Part shown: positions 1 through 9,422 of the stretch, one piece after another
Layout: each line of letters starts with the position of its first letter
Numbering within the stretch: the stretch's first letter is position 1
Assembly: GCF_014645015.1 (NCBI RefSeq)
Contig: NZ_BMLC01000001.1
Span: 1,130,585-1,194,584, forward strand
Origin: Salinibacterium xinjiangense
Lineage (GTDB): Bacteria; Actinomycetota; Actinomycetes; Actinomycetales; Microbacteriaceae
Direction of reading: 5' to 3'
DNA: 64,000 nucleotides
Program-made: the position numbers and the translations under genes
The notes under the pieces: generated by a model
The model's input: the letters and a program-made list of their open reading frames with translations, nothing else
Database searches by the model: none
What the model was told of the DNA's origin: nothing

Positions 1-64
1 CAGTTATAGATAGTTGGTGGGGTGTGTGCGCGTCGCACTGTATGCATCGACTGTGTGCATCGCA

Positions 65-538
65 TCACGTCCTGCTGATGGAAAGTTCTGTCAGGTCGGG
101 TGGTCGGGATGGCCCATTCGTGTAGGGAGCCGGAACCGTCAGGGCAGGCAGTGCCGAGAAGACGACGGGCCCTCGGCGGGACGCCACCTCTGCTAGCAGT
201 GCACCTGTAGACACGGGGGCCAGCACACACGTCATGCTCGACATGACATGGCCCGGATCGCATGTGCCGCCGCAGTAACCAGTCACTAGTTCATTGACGC
301 GAGATCCCGCGGCGACGCCGTGAGACTCCATCCCGGACGAAGCTGACGATGTTGACGACGCTGACAACACCGACGAAGCTGACAACACCGACGAATCATA
401 ATGCCCGGCTGCTGTCGAGGCGATCGTGTGCATGGCCAGCAATCCGACGAGCACTGCGCCAACCAGGGTGAGCAGCAACACGGTTCGCCCGAACACCCCG
501 GGAGGTTCGGCTGCGGCTCTCAGTCTCGAGAGTGTCAT
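65..538 (-). CDS. DUF6153-like small membrane protein, end of copper operon
   Basis: A 157-residue protein with one clear membrane segment (about residues 17-38), then a low-complexity Ser/Ala stretch (about 49-69) and a tail with three cysteines (C89, C93, C104), including the motif GYCGGTC. The start ATG at 538 overlaps the copA stop as ATGA, so I chose it over longer in-frame starts inside copA. The pattern (short N-terminus, one helix, Cys-containing extracytoplasmic tail) resembles DUF6153 proteins that accompany actinobacterial copper genes. Function is unknown. A role in copper binding is inferred from the operon and the cysteines, not shown. Being last in the operon, it should be co-expressed with copA under CsoR. 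Confidence 0.72.
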   Translation of the reverse strand: MTLSRLRAAAEPPGVFGRTVLLLTLVGAVLVGLLAMHTIASTAAGHYDSSVLSASSVLSASSTSSASSGMESHGVAAGSRVNELVTGYCGGTCDPGHVMSSMTCVLAPVSTGALLAEVASRRGPVVFSALPALTVPAPYTNGPSRPPDLTELSISRT

Positions 539-2787
539 GGCGCCTCCGCACCAGCGAGAGGGGCCGCCCTGAACCGTCGCAGCCGGAGGCTGTTCGTCAC
601 GACGAAGACCGATGACAGGGCCATCGCCGCCCCCGCGAGCAACGGGTTCAGCAGCCCGAGCATTGCGAGCGGAATCGCTGCGACGTTGTAGGCGAACGCC
701 CAAAAAAGATTGCCTTTGATAACGGCGAGGGTTCGGCGTGACAGCCTGACGGCATCAGCGACGACCAGCAGGTCACCGCTGATGATGGTGATGTCGCTGG
801 CTGAGATCGCCGCATCCGTCCCCGTCCCCATGGCGATGCCGAGGTCGGCCGCCGCGAGCGCAGCGGAGTCGTTCACCCCGTCCCCGACCATCGCCACAAC
901 GTGTCCCTGCGCCTGCAGCTCGCGCACGACATCCAGCTTTCCCGCCGGTGTCACCCCGGCACGCACATCCTCGATCCCGACCTCGGCGGCGACCGTCGAG
1001 GCCGCCCCCGCGTTGTCGCCCGTGAGCAGCACCGGCGTGAGTCGAAGGGCACGGAGGCGACTGACGGCGAGCGCGCTGGTGGGCTTGACCGTGTCGCGCA
1101 CGCTCAGGATGCCGCGAAGCACGCCATCCCAGGCGACGGCGATCACAGTGGATCCGCGCACCTCCTCGGCGGCACCGTGCGCGAGGGCGTCGTCACCCAT
1201 AGCCACGGACCAGGACTCGGCCAGCCAGCCGAGCGTTCCGGCAAGCACGAGGTGCCCGTCGACCGTTGCCTGGACGCCGCGTCCGGGGTGCGACGCGAAA
1301 GATTCCGCATCGACGATGCCGACGCCGGCCGTACGGGCATACTCCACGATCGCACGCGCGACGGGATGTTCAGAGGGGCTCTCCACGGCCGCGGCCATAG
1401 CGAGCAGCACGTTGGGGTCCGTGCCATCCATGACTTTCATCGACTGCACGGTCATCGTGCCGGTGGTGATGGTCCCGGTCTTGTCGAGCACGATCATGTC
1501 GACGGTGCGCGTCTGTTCGAGCACCTGCGGGCCACGAATGATGATGCCCAGTTGCGATCCGCGACCGGTGCCGACCAGCAGGGCGGTCGGGGTTGCGAGC
1601 CCCAGGGCGCACGGGCACGCGATGATCAGGGTGGCGACAGCAGCGGTGAATGCCTGCTCGAGGGAGCCGCCCGCGATAAGCCAGCCCGCGAACGCCACGA
1701 GCGACAGCCCGATCACAACAGGCACGAAGATGGCCGAGACCCGATCCGCCAGCCTCTGGGCCTGGGCTTTGCCGTTTTGGGCGTCTTCGACCATGCGGGC
1801 TATGCGCGACAATTCGGTGTCTGACCCCACCCTCGTCACCTCGACGATGAGCCGCCCTCCGACATTGACAGTCGCGCCCACGACGCGGTCCCCTGGGCCG
1901 ACCTCGACCGGGGCCGACTCTCCGGTGAGCATGCTCAGGTCAACCGCCGATACGCCATCCGTCACGAGTCCGTCTGCGGCGATCTTCTCGCCGGGTCGCA
2001 CAACGATGGTGTCGCCGACGACGAGGGATGCCGCGGCCATCCGCGACTCGACACCGTCCCGAAGCGTGGTGGCGTCTTTCGCGCCCAGCTCGAGCAATGC
2101 ACGCATGGCCGCCCCGGACTGCTTCTTCGCCCTGGCCTCGATGTAGCGCCCGGCGATGATGAACACAGTGACGGCTGCCGCCACCTCGAGGTAGATCTCA
2201 CCGGTACCCGACCCGCCTGGCGAGAAGAGACTGAAGGTCATGTGCATGCCGGGCTGGCCAGCCGTACCGAAGAAGAGCGCATACAGCGACCAGCCGAACG
2301 CGGCCAGCACGCCGACGCTGATGAGGGTATCCATCGTTGTGGCGCCATGACGCAGGTTCACCGCAGCGGCGCGGTGGAAGGGCCACGCGCCCCAGACGAC
2401 GACGGGCGCCGCGAGGGTCAGCGCGAGCCACTGCCAGTTCGTGAACTGCAGCGCAGGCACCATCGAGAGCAGCACCACGGGGATGGCGAGAGCGGCCGAG
2501 ATGACGAGCCGGCGTCGCAGCTCAGCGGTTTCGGAATCGATCCGGGGCACGGGCACGTCATCGGCCGGTCCGGTGATGACCGGCTCGGCCGCGGTGTACC
2601 CAGCCGCCTCGACCGCAGCAATCAGATCAGCCGCGTCCACACCATCGGAGGTCACGCGCGCCTTCTCGGTGGCGTAGTTGACCGTGGCGATGACCCCATC
2701 GATGCGGTTCAGCTTGCGCTCAATCCGCGTCGCACAGGAGGCACACGTCATGCCTCCGATGTCCAGGTCCACCTCGGTGCTGGTCAT
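535..2787 (-). CDS. copA: Copper-exporting P1B-type ATPase (CopA)
   Basis: A 750-residue heavy-metal P-type ATPase that should pump Cu(I) out of the cytoplasm. Visible in order: one N-terminal heavy-metal-associated domain with GMTCASC (C15, C18), membrane helices, the TGES actuator motif, the CPC ion site (C391-P-C393), the phosphorylated aspartate in DKTGTIT (D435), the HP motif (SEHPVA), the GDGVND hinge motif, and two closing helices. CPC plus the GMTCASC domain is the P1B-1 (Cu+/Ag+) pattern. The ATG overlaps the upstream copZ stop by 4 bases, so translation is probably coupled. Length is normal for the family and I see no damage. Specificity for Cu over Ag is family knowledge. Confidence 0.95.
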   Translation of the reverse strand: MTSTEVDLDIGGMTCASCATRIERKLNRIDGVIATVNYATEKARVTSDGVDAADLIAAVEAAGYTAAEPVITGPADDVPVPRIDSETAELRRRLVISAALAIPVVLLSMVPALQFTNWQWLALTLAAPVVVWGAWPFHRAAAVNLRHGATTMDTLISVGVLAAFGWSLYALFFGTAGQPGMHMTFSLFSPGGSGTGEIYLEVAAAVTVFIIAGRYIEARAKKQSGAAMRALLELGAKDATTLRDGVESRMAAASLVVGDTIVVRPGEKIAADGLVTDGVSAVDLSMLTGESAPVEVGPGDRVVGATVNVGGRLIVEVTRVGSDTELSRIARMVEDAQNGKAQAQRLADRVSAIFVPVVIGLSLVAFAGWLIAGGSLEQAFTAAVATLIIACPCALGLATPTALLVGTGRGSQLGIIIRGPQVLEQTRTVDMIVLDKTGTITTGTMTVQSMKVMDGTDPNVLLAMAAAVESPSEHPVARAIVEYARTAGVGIVDAESFASHPGRGVQATVDGHLVLAGTLGWLAESWSVAMGDDALAHGAAEEVRGSTVIAVAWDGVLRGILSVRDTVKPTSALAVSRLRALRLTPVLLTGDNAGAASTVAAEVGIEDVRAGVTPAGKLDVVRELQAQGHVVAMVGDGVNDSAALAAADLGIAMGTGTDAAISASDITIISGDLLVVADAVRLSRRTLAVIKGNLFWAFAYNVAAIPLAMLGLLNPLLAGAAMALSSVFVVTNSLRLRRFRAAPLAGAEAP

Positions 2788-3032
2788 CGCCCGACGGTCA
2801 CCTTCGAGTACCCGGCCTCATGCACCGCGGCGAAAACAGTCTCGACGGCGATGGGCCTGTTGCTGATGACCGTGACCCTCGATGCCCCACCCACCTTGAG
2901 GTCGACGCTGACGCTCTCGACGCCGTCAATAGCCGAGACCTCCTCGGTCACGCTGGCAACGCAGTGGTTGCAGGTCATCCCCTCGACGAGAAAGTGCTCG
3001 CTGGTGGTGTCGTTCAGTGTGTCGTTAGTCAT
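2784..3032 (-). CDS. copZ: Copper chaperone, heavy-metal-associated domain (CopZ-like)
   Basis: An 82-residue single HMA (ferredoxin-like) domain protein with the metal motif GMTCNHC near residue 18, followed by the usual beta-alpha-beta pattern ending in [10 protein letters not shown]. It should bind Cu(I) in the cytoplasm and hand it to CopA. The N-terminal 14 residues are an unstructured-looking Thr/Asn-rich extension. A good ribosome site (AGGAG, about 8 bases before the ATG) supports this start. It lies 13 bases after csoR and overlaps copA by 4 bases, so it is the middle gene of the copper operon. Confidence 0.92.
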   Translation of the reverse strand: MTNDTLNDTTSEHFLVEGMTCNHCVASVTEEVSAIDGVESVSVDLKVGGASRVTVISNRPIAVETVFAAVHEAGYSKVTVGR

Positions 3033-3045
3033 GGTGTGTCTCCTG

Positions 3046-3327
3046 TCAGGACCGCACGAGGCGGGCTATTGCTGCTGATGCTTCACGGATCTTCTCGTCG
3101 GCGACAGCGCCGCCCTCGCGAGCCGCCTCGGCGACGCAGTGCGCGAGGTGATCATCGAGCAGCGCGAGTGCGACGGTCTCCAGTGCCTTGGTCGCCGCGG
3201 ATACCTGGGTGAGCACGTCGATGCAGTACGTGTCTTCCTCAACCATGCGGTGGATACCGCGCACCTGCCCTTCTGCACGACGCAACCGCGTCAACAGCTG
3301 TTCTTTATTGCTGGCATATCCGACCAT
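3046..3327 (-). CDS. csoR: Copper-sensing repressor CsoR
   Basis: A 93-residue all-helical CsoR/RcnR repressor. The Cu(I) triad is at exactly the expected places: C35, H60 and C64 (family: Cys-His-Cys). The basic stretch around RLRRAEGQVRGIHRM is the DNA-contact region. Apo-CsoR binds the operator and Cu(I) releases it. I use the ATG at 3327 because the longer frame runs back into the ATPase gene, and this ATG overlaps that gene's stop by one base (TGATG). It sits inside the operon it is expected to control, and its likely operator is at 5414-5430. Confidence 0.93.
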   Translation of the reverse strand: MVGYASNKEQLLTRLRRAEGQVRGIHRMVEEDTYCIDVLTQVSAATKALETVALALLDDHLAHCVAEAAREGGAVADEKIREASAAIARLVRS

Positions 3328-5402
3328 CACTGTGCCTTTCGTGTGTGTGCCCGAGGGCTGTCCAATATCGCGGCCGTGCTCGACTCTGCCCGGAGGTCGA
3401 GTCGGCGCAGCAGCTGCGCGTTGAGAGCGACCACGATCGTGGATGCTGACATCAGCAGTGCGCCCACCGCCATCGGCAGGATGAATCCGATGGGTGCGAG
3501 CACGCCCGCGGCGAGCGGCACGGACAGCAGGTTGTATCCGGCGGCCCACCACAGGTTCTGCTTCATCTTCGCGTAGCTCTTGCGGGAGAGCTCGACGACC
3601 GACAGCACGGATCGTGGGTCGTCGCTCACCAGGATGACTCCGGCCGAAGCGATTGCCACGTCGGTGCCGGCGCCGATCGCGATCCCGACATCCGCCTGGG
3701 CGAGTGCTGGCGCATCGTTGACTCCGTCGCCGACCATGGCGACCCGGTGGCCCTCTGCCTGCAGCTCGCTGACCTTGGCGGCCTTGTCTTCGGGGCGCAC
3801 GCCAGCGAAGACACGATCGATGCCGAGCTCCGTCGCCACGGTCTGGGCGACAGCTGCGGCATCCCCCGTGATCATGACCACCTGGATTCCCAGGGCGTGC
3901 AAGCCGTCGACGGCCTGCCGGGACTCTGGCCTGATTTCATCGGCGAGCCCGATCGCGCCGACGACAGTGCCGTCGCGCAATACGTGCAGGATGATGTCCC
4001 CGTCGCGCTCCCAGTCTGCTGTCTCGGCCAGCGGTCGTGCGTCGTGGGAGCCGAGCATGCCGGGCCCGCCGACACTGATGGTCGAGCCGTCTACTGTGCC
4101 ACTCACGCCGATGGCGGTGGACGACTGGAAGTCGGTCACGCGCGCCACGGTGAGAGAGCGCGCCCCGGCCGCCGCGACGATCGCCCTGGCCAGTGGGTGC
4201 TCGCTGTCGCCTTCGGCGGCGGCCGCCCACTGCAGCAACTCGGCTTCGGACACGTCGCCGACCGCGGCGACCTTCGACACCACGGGTTCGCCCATGGTCA
4301 ACGTGCCGGTCTTGTCGAAGAGCACGGAACTGACGGTGCGCATGCCCTCGAGCGCGAGCCGGTCCTTGATCAGGACTCCACCTTTGGCCGCGCGTTCTGT
4401 CGCGATCGACACCACCAGGGGGATGGCCAGGCCGAGCGCATGGGGGCAGGCGATGACGAGCACAGTGACGGTTCGGATCACCGCGTCGTTGGGCGATCCC
4501 ACGAGCATCCACACCACTGCGGTGATGGCGGCCGAGCCGAGGGCGAACCAGAAGAGCCACCCTGCAGCCGTGTCAGCGAGCCGCTGCGCCCGCGACGTGG
4601 AGCCCTGCGCCTCCGTGACGAGTCGCTGGATGCCCGCGAGAGCGGTGTCGTCGCCGATCGCGGTGATCCGCACCCGCAGCGCATTGTCCGTCGCCACCGT
4701 GCCCGCCACGACGTGGGCGCCGACGCTCCTGCTGACCGCGCGTGACTCCCCCGTGATCATCGACTCGTCGACATCAGCGGTTCCCTCTGTGACATCACCG
4801 TCCGCGGGCACCCTGGCGCCCGGTCGCACGACGACGACATCGCCTACAACGAGCGCTGAGGGCGATACGGTGACCGTCGTATCGCCATCGACCCGCTCAG
4901 CTTCATCCGGAAGCAATGCGGCGAGTGAGTCAAGGGCGGACGAGGTCTGTGCGAGCGAGCGCATCTCGATCCAGTGGCCCAGCAGCATGATCACGATGAG
5001 CAACGCGAGCTCCCACCAGAAATCGAGCTGGCCATCGAGGATGCCGAGGCTGGCTCCCCAGGATGCGAGGAATGCCACCGAGATGGCCAGGGCGATGAGC
5101 AGCATCATCCCCGGTTTGCGTGACCTCAGCTCGGAGACCGCTCCCGTCAGGAAGGGACGCCCGCCCCAGACGTACATGACCGTGCCGAGAACCGGCGAGA
5201 TCCACGCAACAAAGGGCAGTGCGGGCAGCGTGTAGTTCAACAGCATCGCCATCATGTCGCTGAACACGACGACGGGTGCAGCGATGACCAGCATCACCCA
5301 GAAGAGTCGGCGGAACTGCGCGACATGGTCGCCGTGACCGCCGTGAGTCATGCCGGCGTGCTGCGAAGTGTCGCTCGCGGGATGCTCCACACGGGTTTCC
5401 AT
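3327..5402 (-). CDS. copB: Copper-translocating P-type ATPase with CPH motif (CopB-type)
   Basis: A 691-residue P1B-type ATPase without an HMA domain. The N-terminus is His-rich (HAGMTHGGHGDH) and the ion site reads CPH (C319-P-H321), the P1B-3 or CopB signature, as opposed to CPC in the downstream copA. The catalytic aspartate D363 lies in DKTGTLT. TGES, SEHPLA and GDGVND motifs are all present. Family knowledge points to export of Cu(II)/Cu(I) or Ag. It is the first gene of the operon: an operator-like palindrome lies 12-28 bases upstream of the ATG. Having CopA and CopB types in one operon suggests two copper-export modes under a single sensor. Confidence 0.9.
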   Translation of the reverse strand: METRVEHPASDTSQHAGMTHGGHGDHVAQFRRLFWVMLVIAAPVVVFSDMMAMLLNYTLPALPFVAWISPVLGTVMYVWGGRPFLTGAVSELRSRKPGMMLLIALAISVAFLASWGASLGILDGQLDFWWELALLIVIMLLGHWIEMRSLAQTSSALDSLAALLPDEAERVDGDTTVTVSPSALVVGDVVVVRPGARVPADGDVTEGTADVDESMITGESRAVSRSVGAHVVAGTVATDNALRVRITAIGDDTALAGIQRLVTEAQGSTSRAQRLADTAAGWLFWFALGSAAITAVVWMLVGSPNDAVIRTVTVLVIACPHALGLAIPLVVSIATERAAKGGVLIKDRLALEGMRTVSSVLFDKTGTLTMGEPVVSKVAAVGDVSEAELLQWAAAAEGDSEHPLARAIVAAAGARSLTVARVTDFQSSTAIGVSGTVDGSTISVGGPGMLGSHDARPLAETADWERDGDIILHVLRDGTVVGAIGLADEIRPESRQAVDGLHALGIQVVMITGDAAAVAQTVATELGIDRVFAGVRPEDKAAKVSELQAEGHRVAMVGDGVNDAPALAQADVGIAIGAGTDVAIASAGVILVSDDPRSVLSVVELSRKSYAKMKQNLWWAAGYNLLSVPLAAGVLAPIGFILPMAVGALLMSASTIVVALNAQLLRRLDLRAESSTAAILDSPRAHTRKAQ

Positions 5403-5413
5403 AGCTTCATGGT

Positions 5414-5430
5414 ATACCCCTATGGGGTAT
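5414..5430 (-). promoter_or_regulatory. Probable CsoR operator in front of copB
   Basis: The sequence ATACCCCTATGGGGTAT is an inverted repeat with 7-base arms (ATACCCC and GGGGTAT) around TAT. This is the G/C-tract palindrome type that CsoR proteins bind in actinobacteria. It ends 12 bases before the copB ATG and touches the stop codon of the ThuA-like gene, leaving little room for a separate leader. Binding is inferred from the motif and the csoR gene in the same operon. Confidence 0.75.
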
Positions 5431-6149
5431 CAGCGCAGGGAGAGGTCGGGTTTCGCGCGGCTCGACCAGAGCAGTCCGTTCTCGATGATGCGGCGCACGC
5501 TCGGATTCTCGAGCACGTCGAGGCTGTGACCGGGGGTCGCCACGAAGATCCGGCCCGCGGCCCACTGGCGAGTCCACACGGCGGGCGAACGCGACGGCCG
5601 ATGCCAGGGGCTGTAGTCGTTCGAAGGATGAGTCGTCGTCGCGAGCACATCGATGAGGTCGTCGTGCAGCACCCAGTACTGCTCGGTCTCGAGTACGAAA
5701 TCGTCGATTCCGGCCGTGATCTCGTGTTCCCGGCCGAGGTCGGTGATCTCGATGGTGTGCCGCAGAAAGTTGTCGGTCTCGTCGCCAACCAACTGGCCGG
5801 GTGCGCGCGACGGGTGAGTCACGAATTGCCCGCCGACGAGGTGAAGGTAGTCCGCACTGTTGCGGAACGAGTCCGCAATTCCGCCGTGCCACCCGGCGAG
5901 GCCCGCCCCGTGCGCGACCGCGTCGCGCAATCCGGCCAACTCTTCCCGGCCGATCTCCGACATCGTTACGCACTGCAGGATGAGGTCGACCCCTCCCATG
6001 ATTTCGGCGTCGGCATAAACGCCCGTCGATTCTTCGACAGTCACGTCAAAGTCGTTTGCCAAGAGGAACGGAATGAAGGCATCGGTGGATTCCACCGGAT
6101 GATGCCCGTCCCAGCCGCCTCGAACAATCAGCGCTTTCCTGGATGACAT
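5430..6149 (-). CDS. ThuA-like domain protein
   Basis: A 239-residue protein of the ThuA/trehalose-utilisation fold, a class I glutamine-amidotransferase-like domain. Recognisable pieces are KALIVRGGWDGHHPVES at the start, the segment DLILQC, GAGLAGWHGGIADSF in the middle and the FVTHPS region. The catalytic cysteine of true amidotransferases is not evident, as usual for this family. I prefer the ATG at 6149 because of the GAAGG-type ribosome site before it. An upstream in-frame GTG (6179) is the alternative. The specific substrate is unknown; relatives occur in sugar-catabolic operons, but no such genes flank it here. Confidence 0.75.
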   Translation of the reverse strand: MSSRKALIVRGGWDGHHPVESTDAFIPFLLANDFDVTVEESTGVYADAEIMGGVDLILQCVTMSEIGREELAGLRDAVAHGAGLAGWHGGIADSFRNSADYLHLVGGQFVTHPSRAPGQLVGDETDNFLRHTIEITDLGREHEITAGIDDFVLETEQYWVLHDDLIDVLATTTHPSNDYSPWHRPSRSPAVWTRQWAAGRIFVATPGHSLDVLENPSVRRIIENGLLWSSRAKPDLSLR

Positions 6150-6225
6150 GGCCCGCCTTCCCGACGTGTAGCTCTCCACTCACGATGCTGGCAGCTGGCT
6201 GTGGAAGAGCAGCAACAGGCTCGCG

Positions 6226-6239
6226 AACGATATATCGTT
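6226..6239. promoter_or_regulatory. 14-base palindrome, likely PadR operator
   Basis: AACGATATATCGTT is a perfect 14-base palindrome 46 bases before the PadR start, followed by a half-similar GAGTATCGTC. AT-rich palindromes of this kind are typical PadR-family sites and often autoregulatory. Assignment rests on symmetry and position only. Confidence 0.6.
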
Positions 6240-6284
6240 GAGTATCGTCAAGCCCGACCGGGCGCCGACACGGAGGAGATTATC

Positions 6285-6869
6285 ATGAGCGGTTCTTACA
6301 GCAACAACAAGTTCCCTGGCGGAGGGTTCCCCGGGCGCCGGAACGGGCAGTCTGACGGTTGGCCCATGAACGCCGTCTGGGAGACGTTCGAGAACATGCG
6401 CGGCCAGTTCGGGCAAAAGACTGGCACCCGAATGGGACGCGGTGATGTTCGCGCCGCAGTGCTGTCTCTACTCGCCGAGAAGCCGATGCACGGTTACCAG
6501 ATCATCCAGGAGATCAGCGAGCGCAGTGGCGGAGCCTGGAAGCCCAGCCCCGGATCTGTCTACCCTGCCCTGCAGTTACTCGCCGACGAAGGGCTCATTC
6601 GCGCCGAGGAGTCCAACGGCCGAAAGACTTACTCGCTCACCCCCGAGGGCCAGGCTGTGGCGGATGCCGCGGCTGACACCAAAACACCGTGGGAAGCCCA
6701 GGGCATGCGTGACAGCAGTCGCGCTTCCGCGCTGCCCAAGGCCGGCATCGAGCTCGCCCAGGCGGCAGCACAGGTCGGTCGCACGGGGACGCCGGAGCAG
6801 GTACAGCAGGCTGTCAAGATTCTCGACGAGGCCCGCCGTAAGCTCTATTCCATCCTCGCCCAGGACTGA
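6285..6869 (+). CDS. PadR family transcriptional regulator
   Basis: A 194-residue regulator. A Gly/Asn/Arg-rich N-terminal tail (about 45 residues) precedes the PadR winged helix: VRAAVLSLLAEKPMHGYQI, the recognition region SPGSVYPALQLLADEGLI, and the wing RKTYSLTPEG. The C-terminal part (QAAAQVGRTGTPEQVQ onward) is the dimerisation helix region. The start at 6285 has a strong GGAGGAG site; longer in-frame starts lack one. The gene lies 37 bases before the ABC1 kinase gene, so the two probably form a unit repressed through the palindrome at 6226-6239. The inducer is unknown. Confidence 0.9.
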   Translation: MSGSYSNNKFPGGGFPGRRNGQSDGWPMNAVWETFENMRGQFGQKTGTRMGRGDVRAAVLSLLAEKPMHGYQIIQEISERSGGAWKPSPGSVYPALQLLADEGLIRAEESNGRKTYSLTPEGQAVADAAADTKTPWEAQGMRDSSRASALPKAGIELAQAAAQVGRTGTPEQVQQAVKILDEARRKLYSILAQD

Positions 6870-6906
6870 CCCGGTGTCGGCTGCCCAGCCGCACCAAGGA
6901 GATTAG

Positions 6907-8604
6907 ATGACCGACAGCCGCGCCATGCGCGCCCGCTATCGCAAGATTTTGAGATTTGCGGCACGTTACCTGGCACAGGCGTGGTGGTACGAACTGTTCC
7001 TCCCCCGGCTCGGGCTCTCGAAGTTCGCGGCACGGGGGAGGCCCGCGCGGCTGAAGAAGATCGCACAGCGCTTCCACGTGCTCGCCGTCGACCTGGGTGG
7101 CCTGATGATCAAGGTCGGCCAGTTCATGTCATCCAGGCTCGATGTGCTGCCGCCCGAGATCACCAAAGAACTCGAGGGGCTTCAGGATGAGGTTCCCGCT
7201 GTGCCGTTCGAGCAGATCCGGGTGTTCGCCGAAGCCGAGCTGGGCGTGCCGCTCGAGCGTGCCTTCTCGTTCGTCGACCCGATACCGCTGGCTGCGGCAT
7301 CCCTCGGCCAGGCCCATCGCGCGACGCTGTCCGACGCCGACGCGGCAGAGACCGGGCTACGCGACGTCGTGCTGAAGGTGCAGCGACCGGGCATCGACAG
7401 GATCGTTGACGTCGACCTGTCGGCGCTTCGCCGCATCGCCCAGTGGCTCAGCCGGATCCGACTGATCTATGACCGGGTAGACATGCCCGCCCTTCTTGAG
7501 GAGTTCGCCACCACCAGCCTGGAGGAGATCGACTACCTGCACGAGGCTGCCAACGGCGAGCGGTTCGCCGGCAATTTCGCGGGTGACCCGCGCGTGAGGA
7601 TCCCAGAGCTGGTGTGGGAACGCACCACCCGTCGGGTGCTGACATCGCAGGACGTCACGGCGATCAAGATCAACGACATTGATGCCCTGCGAGCCGCCGG
7701 GATCGACCCCGTCGAGGTCGCGTCCGAGTTCGCCGCGGTCATGTTCGACCAGCTGTTCTTCCACGGCTTCTTCCACGCAGACCCGCATCCCGGCAACATC
7801 TTCGTCACGCCCCTGGCCGAGGAGGACGGCGAAGGACGTGCCTGGAGGTTCACCTTCATCGACTTCGGGATGATGGGCGAGGTTCCCGAAACCCTGAGGA
7901 AGGGGCTCAGGAGCCTCCTCATTGCAGCCGCTTCACGCGACGGCAAGGGGATGGTCGACGGCATCCGCAGGGTAGGAGTGTTGCTCCCCTCAGCAGACAC
8001 CGCTGAACTCGAGCGAGCGATGACCACCGCGTTCTCCCGCTTCGGCGGCATGGGTTTCGCCGAGCTGCAGGAGGTCGACCCCCGCGAATTCCGTGCGTTC
8101 GCCATCGAATTCGGCGACCTCGTGCGCACCCTGCCGTTCCAGCTCCCCGAGAACTTCCTGCTTATCGTCCGCGCGATGTCGATGACCTCAGGCATGTCGA
8201 GCTCCCTCAACCCGGCCTTCAACATCTGGGACGCGATCGAACCGTACTCAACCCAGCTCATCCGCAGCGAAAGCGGCAAGCTCGTTCAGGATGTCGCGAA
8301 ACGGGCGATGACGATCGCGAGCACCCTCGCACGCCTCCCTGACCGCCTCGACGACCTCGCGACCCGCATCGATGAGGGCAGGATCGCGGTACAGACCCCT
8401 CGGCTCGACCGCCGTATCAGCGGTCTCGAGCGCATGGTGAGGCAGTTGATCTCGGCCGTGCTGTTCGGCGTGCTCCTGATCGGCGGCATCGGGTTGCGTT
8501 CCGACGATGCGGTCTTCGGAACCGTGCTCATGATCGTCTCGGCGGTCCCCCTGATTCATGCACTGTTCGCCGGTGTGATTGCTCGGCGCGGTCCACTCGG
8601 CTAG
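6907..8604 (+). CDS. ABC1/AarF (UbiB) family atypical kinase
   Basis: A 565-residue member of the UbiB/COQ8-like kinase family. The diagnostic KxGQ motif (K69-V-G-Q72 in GGLMIKVGQF), the Ala-rich loop AAASLGQAHRA in place of a Gly-rich loop, the catalytic region HADPHPGNI and the metal-binding DFG (FIDFGMMG) are all visible. Two hydrophobic helices close the protein (about residues 510-562), anchoring it in the membrane. The family supports quinone or isoprenoid-lipid metabolism through an ATPase-like activity; the substrate here is unknown. The ribosome site AAGGAG is well placed. It follows the PadR gene closely. Confidence 0.92.
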   Translation: MTDSRAMRARYRKILRFAARYLAQAWWYELFLPRLGLSKFAARGRPARLKKIAQRFHVLAVDLGGLMIKVGQFMSSRLDVLPPEITKELEGLQDEVPAVPFEQIRVFAEAELGVPLERAFSFVDPIPLAAASLGQAHRATLSDADAAETGLRDVVLKVQRPGIDRIVDVDLSALRRIAQWLSRIRLIYDRVDMPALLEEFATTSLEEIDYLHEAANGERFAGNFAGDPRVRIPELVWERTTRRVLTSQDVTAIKINDIDALRAAGIDPVEVASEFAAVMFDQLFFHGFFHADPHPGNIFVTPLAEEDGEGRAWRFTFIDFGMMGEVPETLRKGLRSLLIAAASRDGKGMVDGIRRVGVLLPSADTAELERAMTTAFSRFGGMGFAELQEVDPREFRAFAIEFGDLVRTLPFQLPENFLLIVRAMSMTSGMSSSLNPAFNIWDAIEPYSTQLIRSESGKLVQDVAKRAMTIASTLARLPDRLDDLATRIDEGRIAVQTPRLDRRISGLERMVRQLISAVLFGVLLIGGIGLRSDDAVFGTVLMIVSAVPLIHALFAGVIARRGPLG

Positions 8605-8786
8605 GACGCGTGTCCGAGCCCGCAGCGGACAATCCCTCTAGCGCACTCGGGATGCTCGCAAGCCACGACGTCGACAGGATTGATCACCCGCAGCGGGACT
8701 ACTGCGAGAACTGCTCTATCAGGGCGTTGCCGACAGGGCCTCATCCGTTCGCGGCCGACGATGCCATCACCCGTGATGGGCACGCC

Positions 8787-9404
8787 CTAGCTGCTCGGAC
8801 GCGCTAACCACTCCGCCCGAAGAATCGCGTGGATGCCGGTATCGCTCCACTCGCCCTTCAGCCAGAGATCTTCGCGGAACAGGGCCTCCTCGCGCATTCC
8901 GAGCCGCCGGCACAGGGCGACGGATGCACCGTTATGTGGGTCCAGCTCGGCGATCACCCGATGGAGGCGGAGTTCGGTGAAGGAGTAGGCCAGCATCGAT
9001 TCGGCCGCCTCGGTGGCGTATCCCTTCCCCTCGAAGTCAGGATGAAGGGTCCAGCCGATCTCCGCGGTGAGGTCGTCGATGCTCGTCAGCTTGAAATAGA
9101 GATGGCCGATGACTCGCCCGGCTTCAAGCCCCGGTGTGGTGAGCTCGAGTGCCAGTTGCAGGTCGTCGCCCACCTCGGCGAGCCGCTTCATCCTCGACCA
9201 CTCGGCGATCTTCTCCGCCACGGTTTCCCGAGAGCGCGGTTCATGCAACAGGTAGCGACAGACCTCCGGGTTCGACATATAGCGATGAACGTCGTCCACG
9301 TCGCGGGATGTCATGACCCGCAGAACCAACCGCGGGGTATGGATGGCGGCAAATTCGTGGGCGACAAAAATCGGTGGCCCGGGCACCCCTGGCGACTCCA
9401 CCAC
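8787..9404 (-). CDS. GNAT N-acetyltransferase, RimJ/RimL type
   Basis: A 205-residue acetyl-CoA-dependent transferase. The order fits the RimJ/RimL subgroup: TPRLVLRVMTSRDVDDVHRY at the front, then EIGWTLHPDFEGKGYATEA (acetyl-CoA loop), and ELDPHNGASVALCRRLGM (C-terminal signature). The start is a GTG at 9404 and no better ATG exists. It converges with the ABC1 gene, with 182 bases between them holding no convincing gene. It starts 18 bases after the heliorhodopsin stop on the same strand and could be transcribed with it. The acetylated substrate cannot be read from sequence. Confidence 0.88.
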   Translation of the reverse strand: MVESPGVPGPPIFVAHEFAAIHTPRLVLRVMTSRDVDDVHRYMSNPEVCRYLLHEPRSRETVAEKIAEWSRMKRLAEVGDDLQLALELTTPGLEAGRVIGHLYFKLTSIDDLTAEIGWTLHPDFEGKGYATEAAESMLAYSFTELRLHRVIAELDPHNGASVALCRRLGMREEALFREDLWLKGEWSDTGIHAILRAEWLARPSS

Positions 9405-9422
9405 AGCAACCCCTCTCGGTGA

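Noticed and set aside
710-2146. Long Ser/Thr/Arg-rich frames opposite copA, copB, dabA and others
   Set aside because: High-GC shadows of the real genes; composition biased, no starts or domains.
8601-8807. Short open frames between the ABC1 kinase and the GNAT gene
   Set aside because: No domain, no ribosome site, and they overlap one another on both strands.
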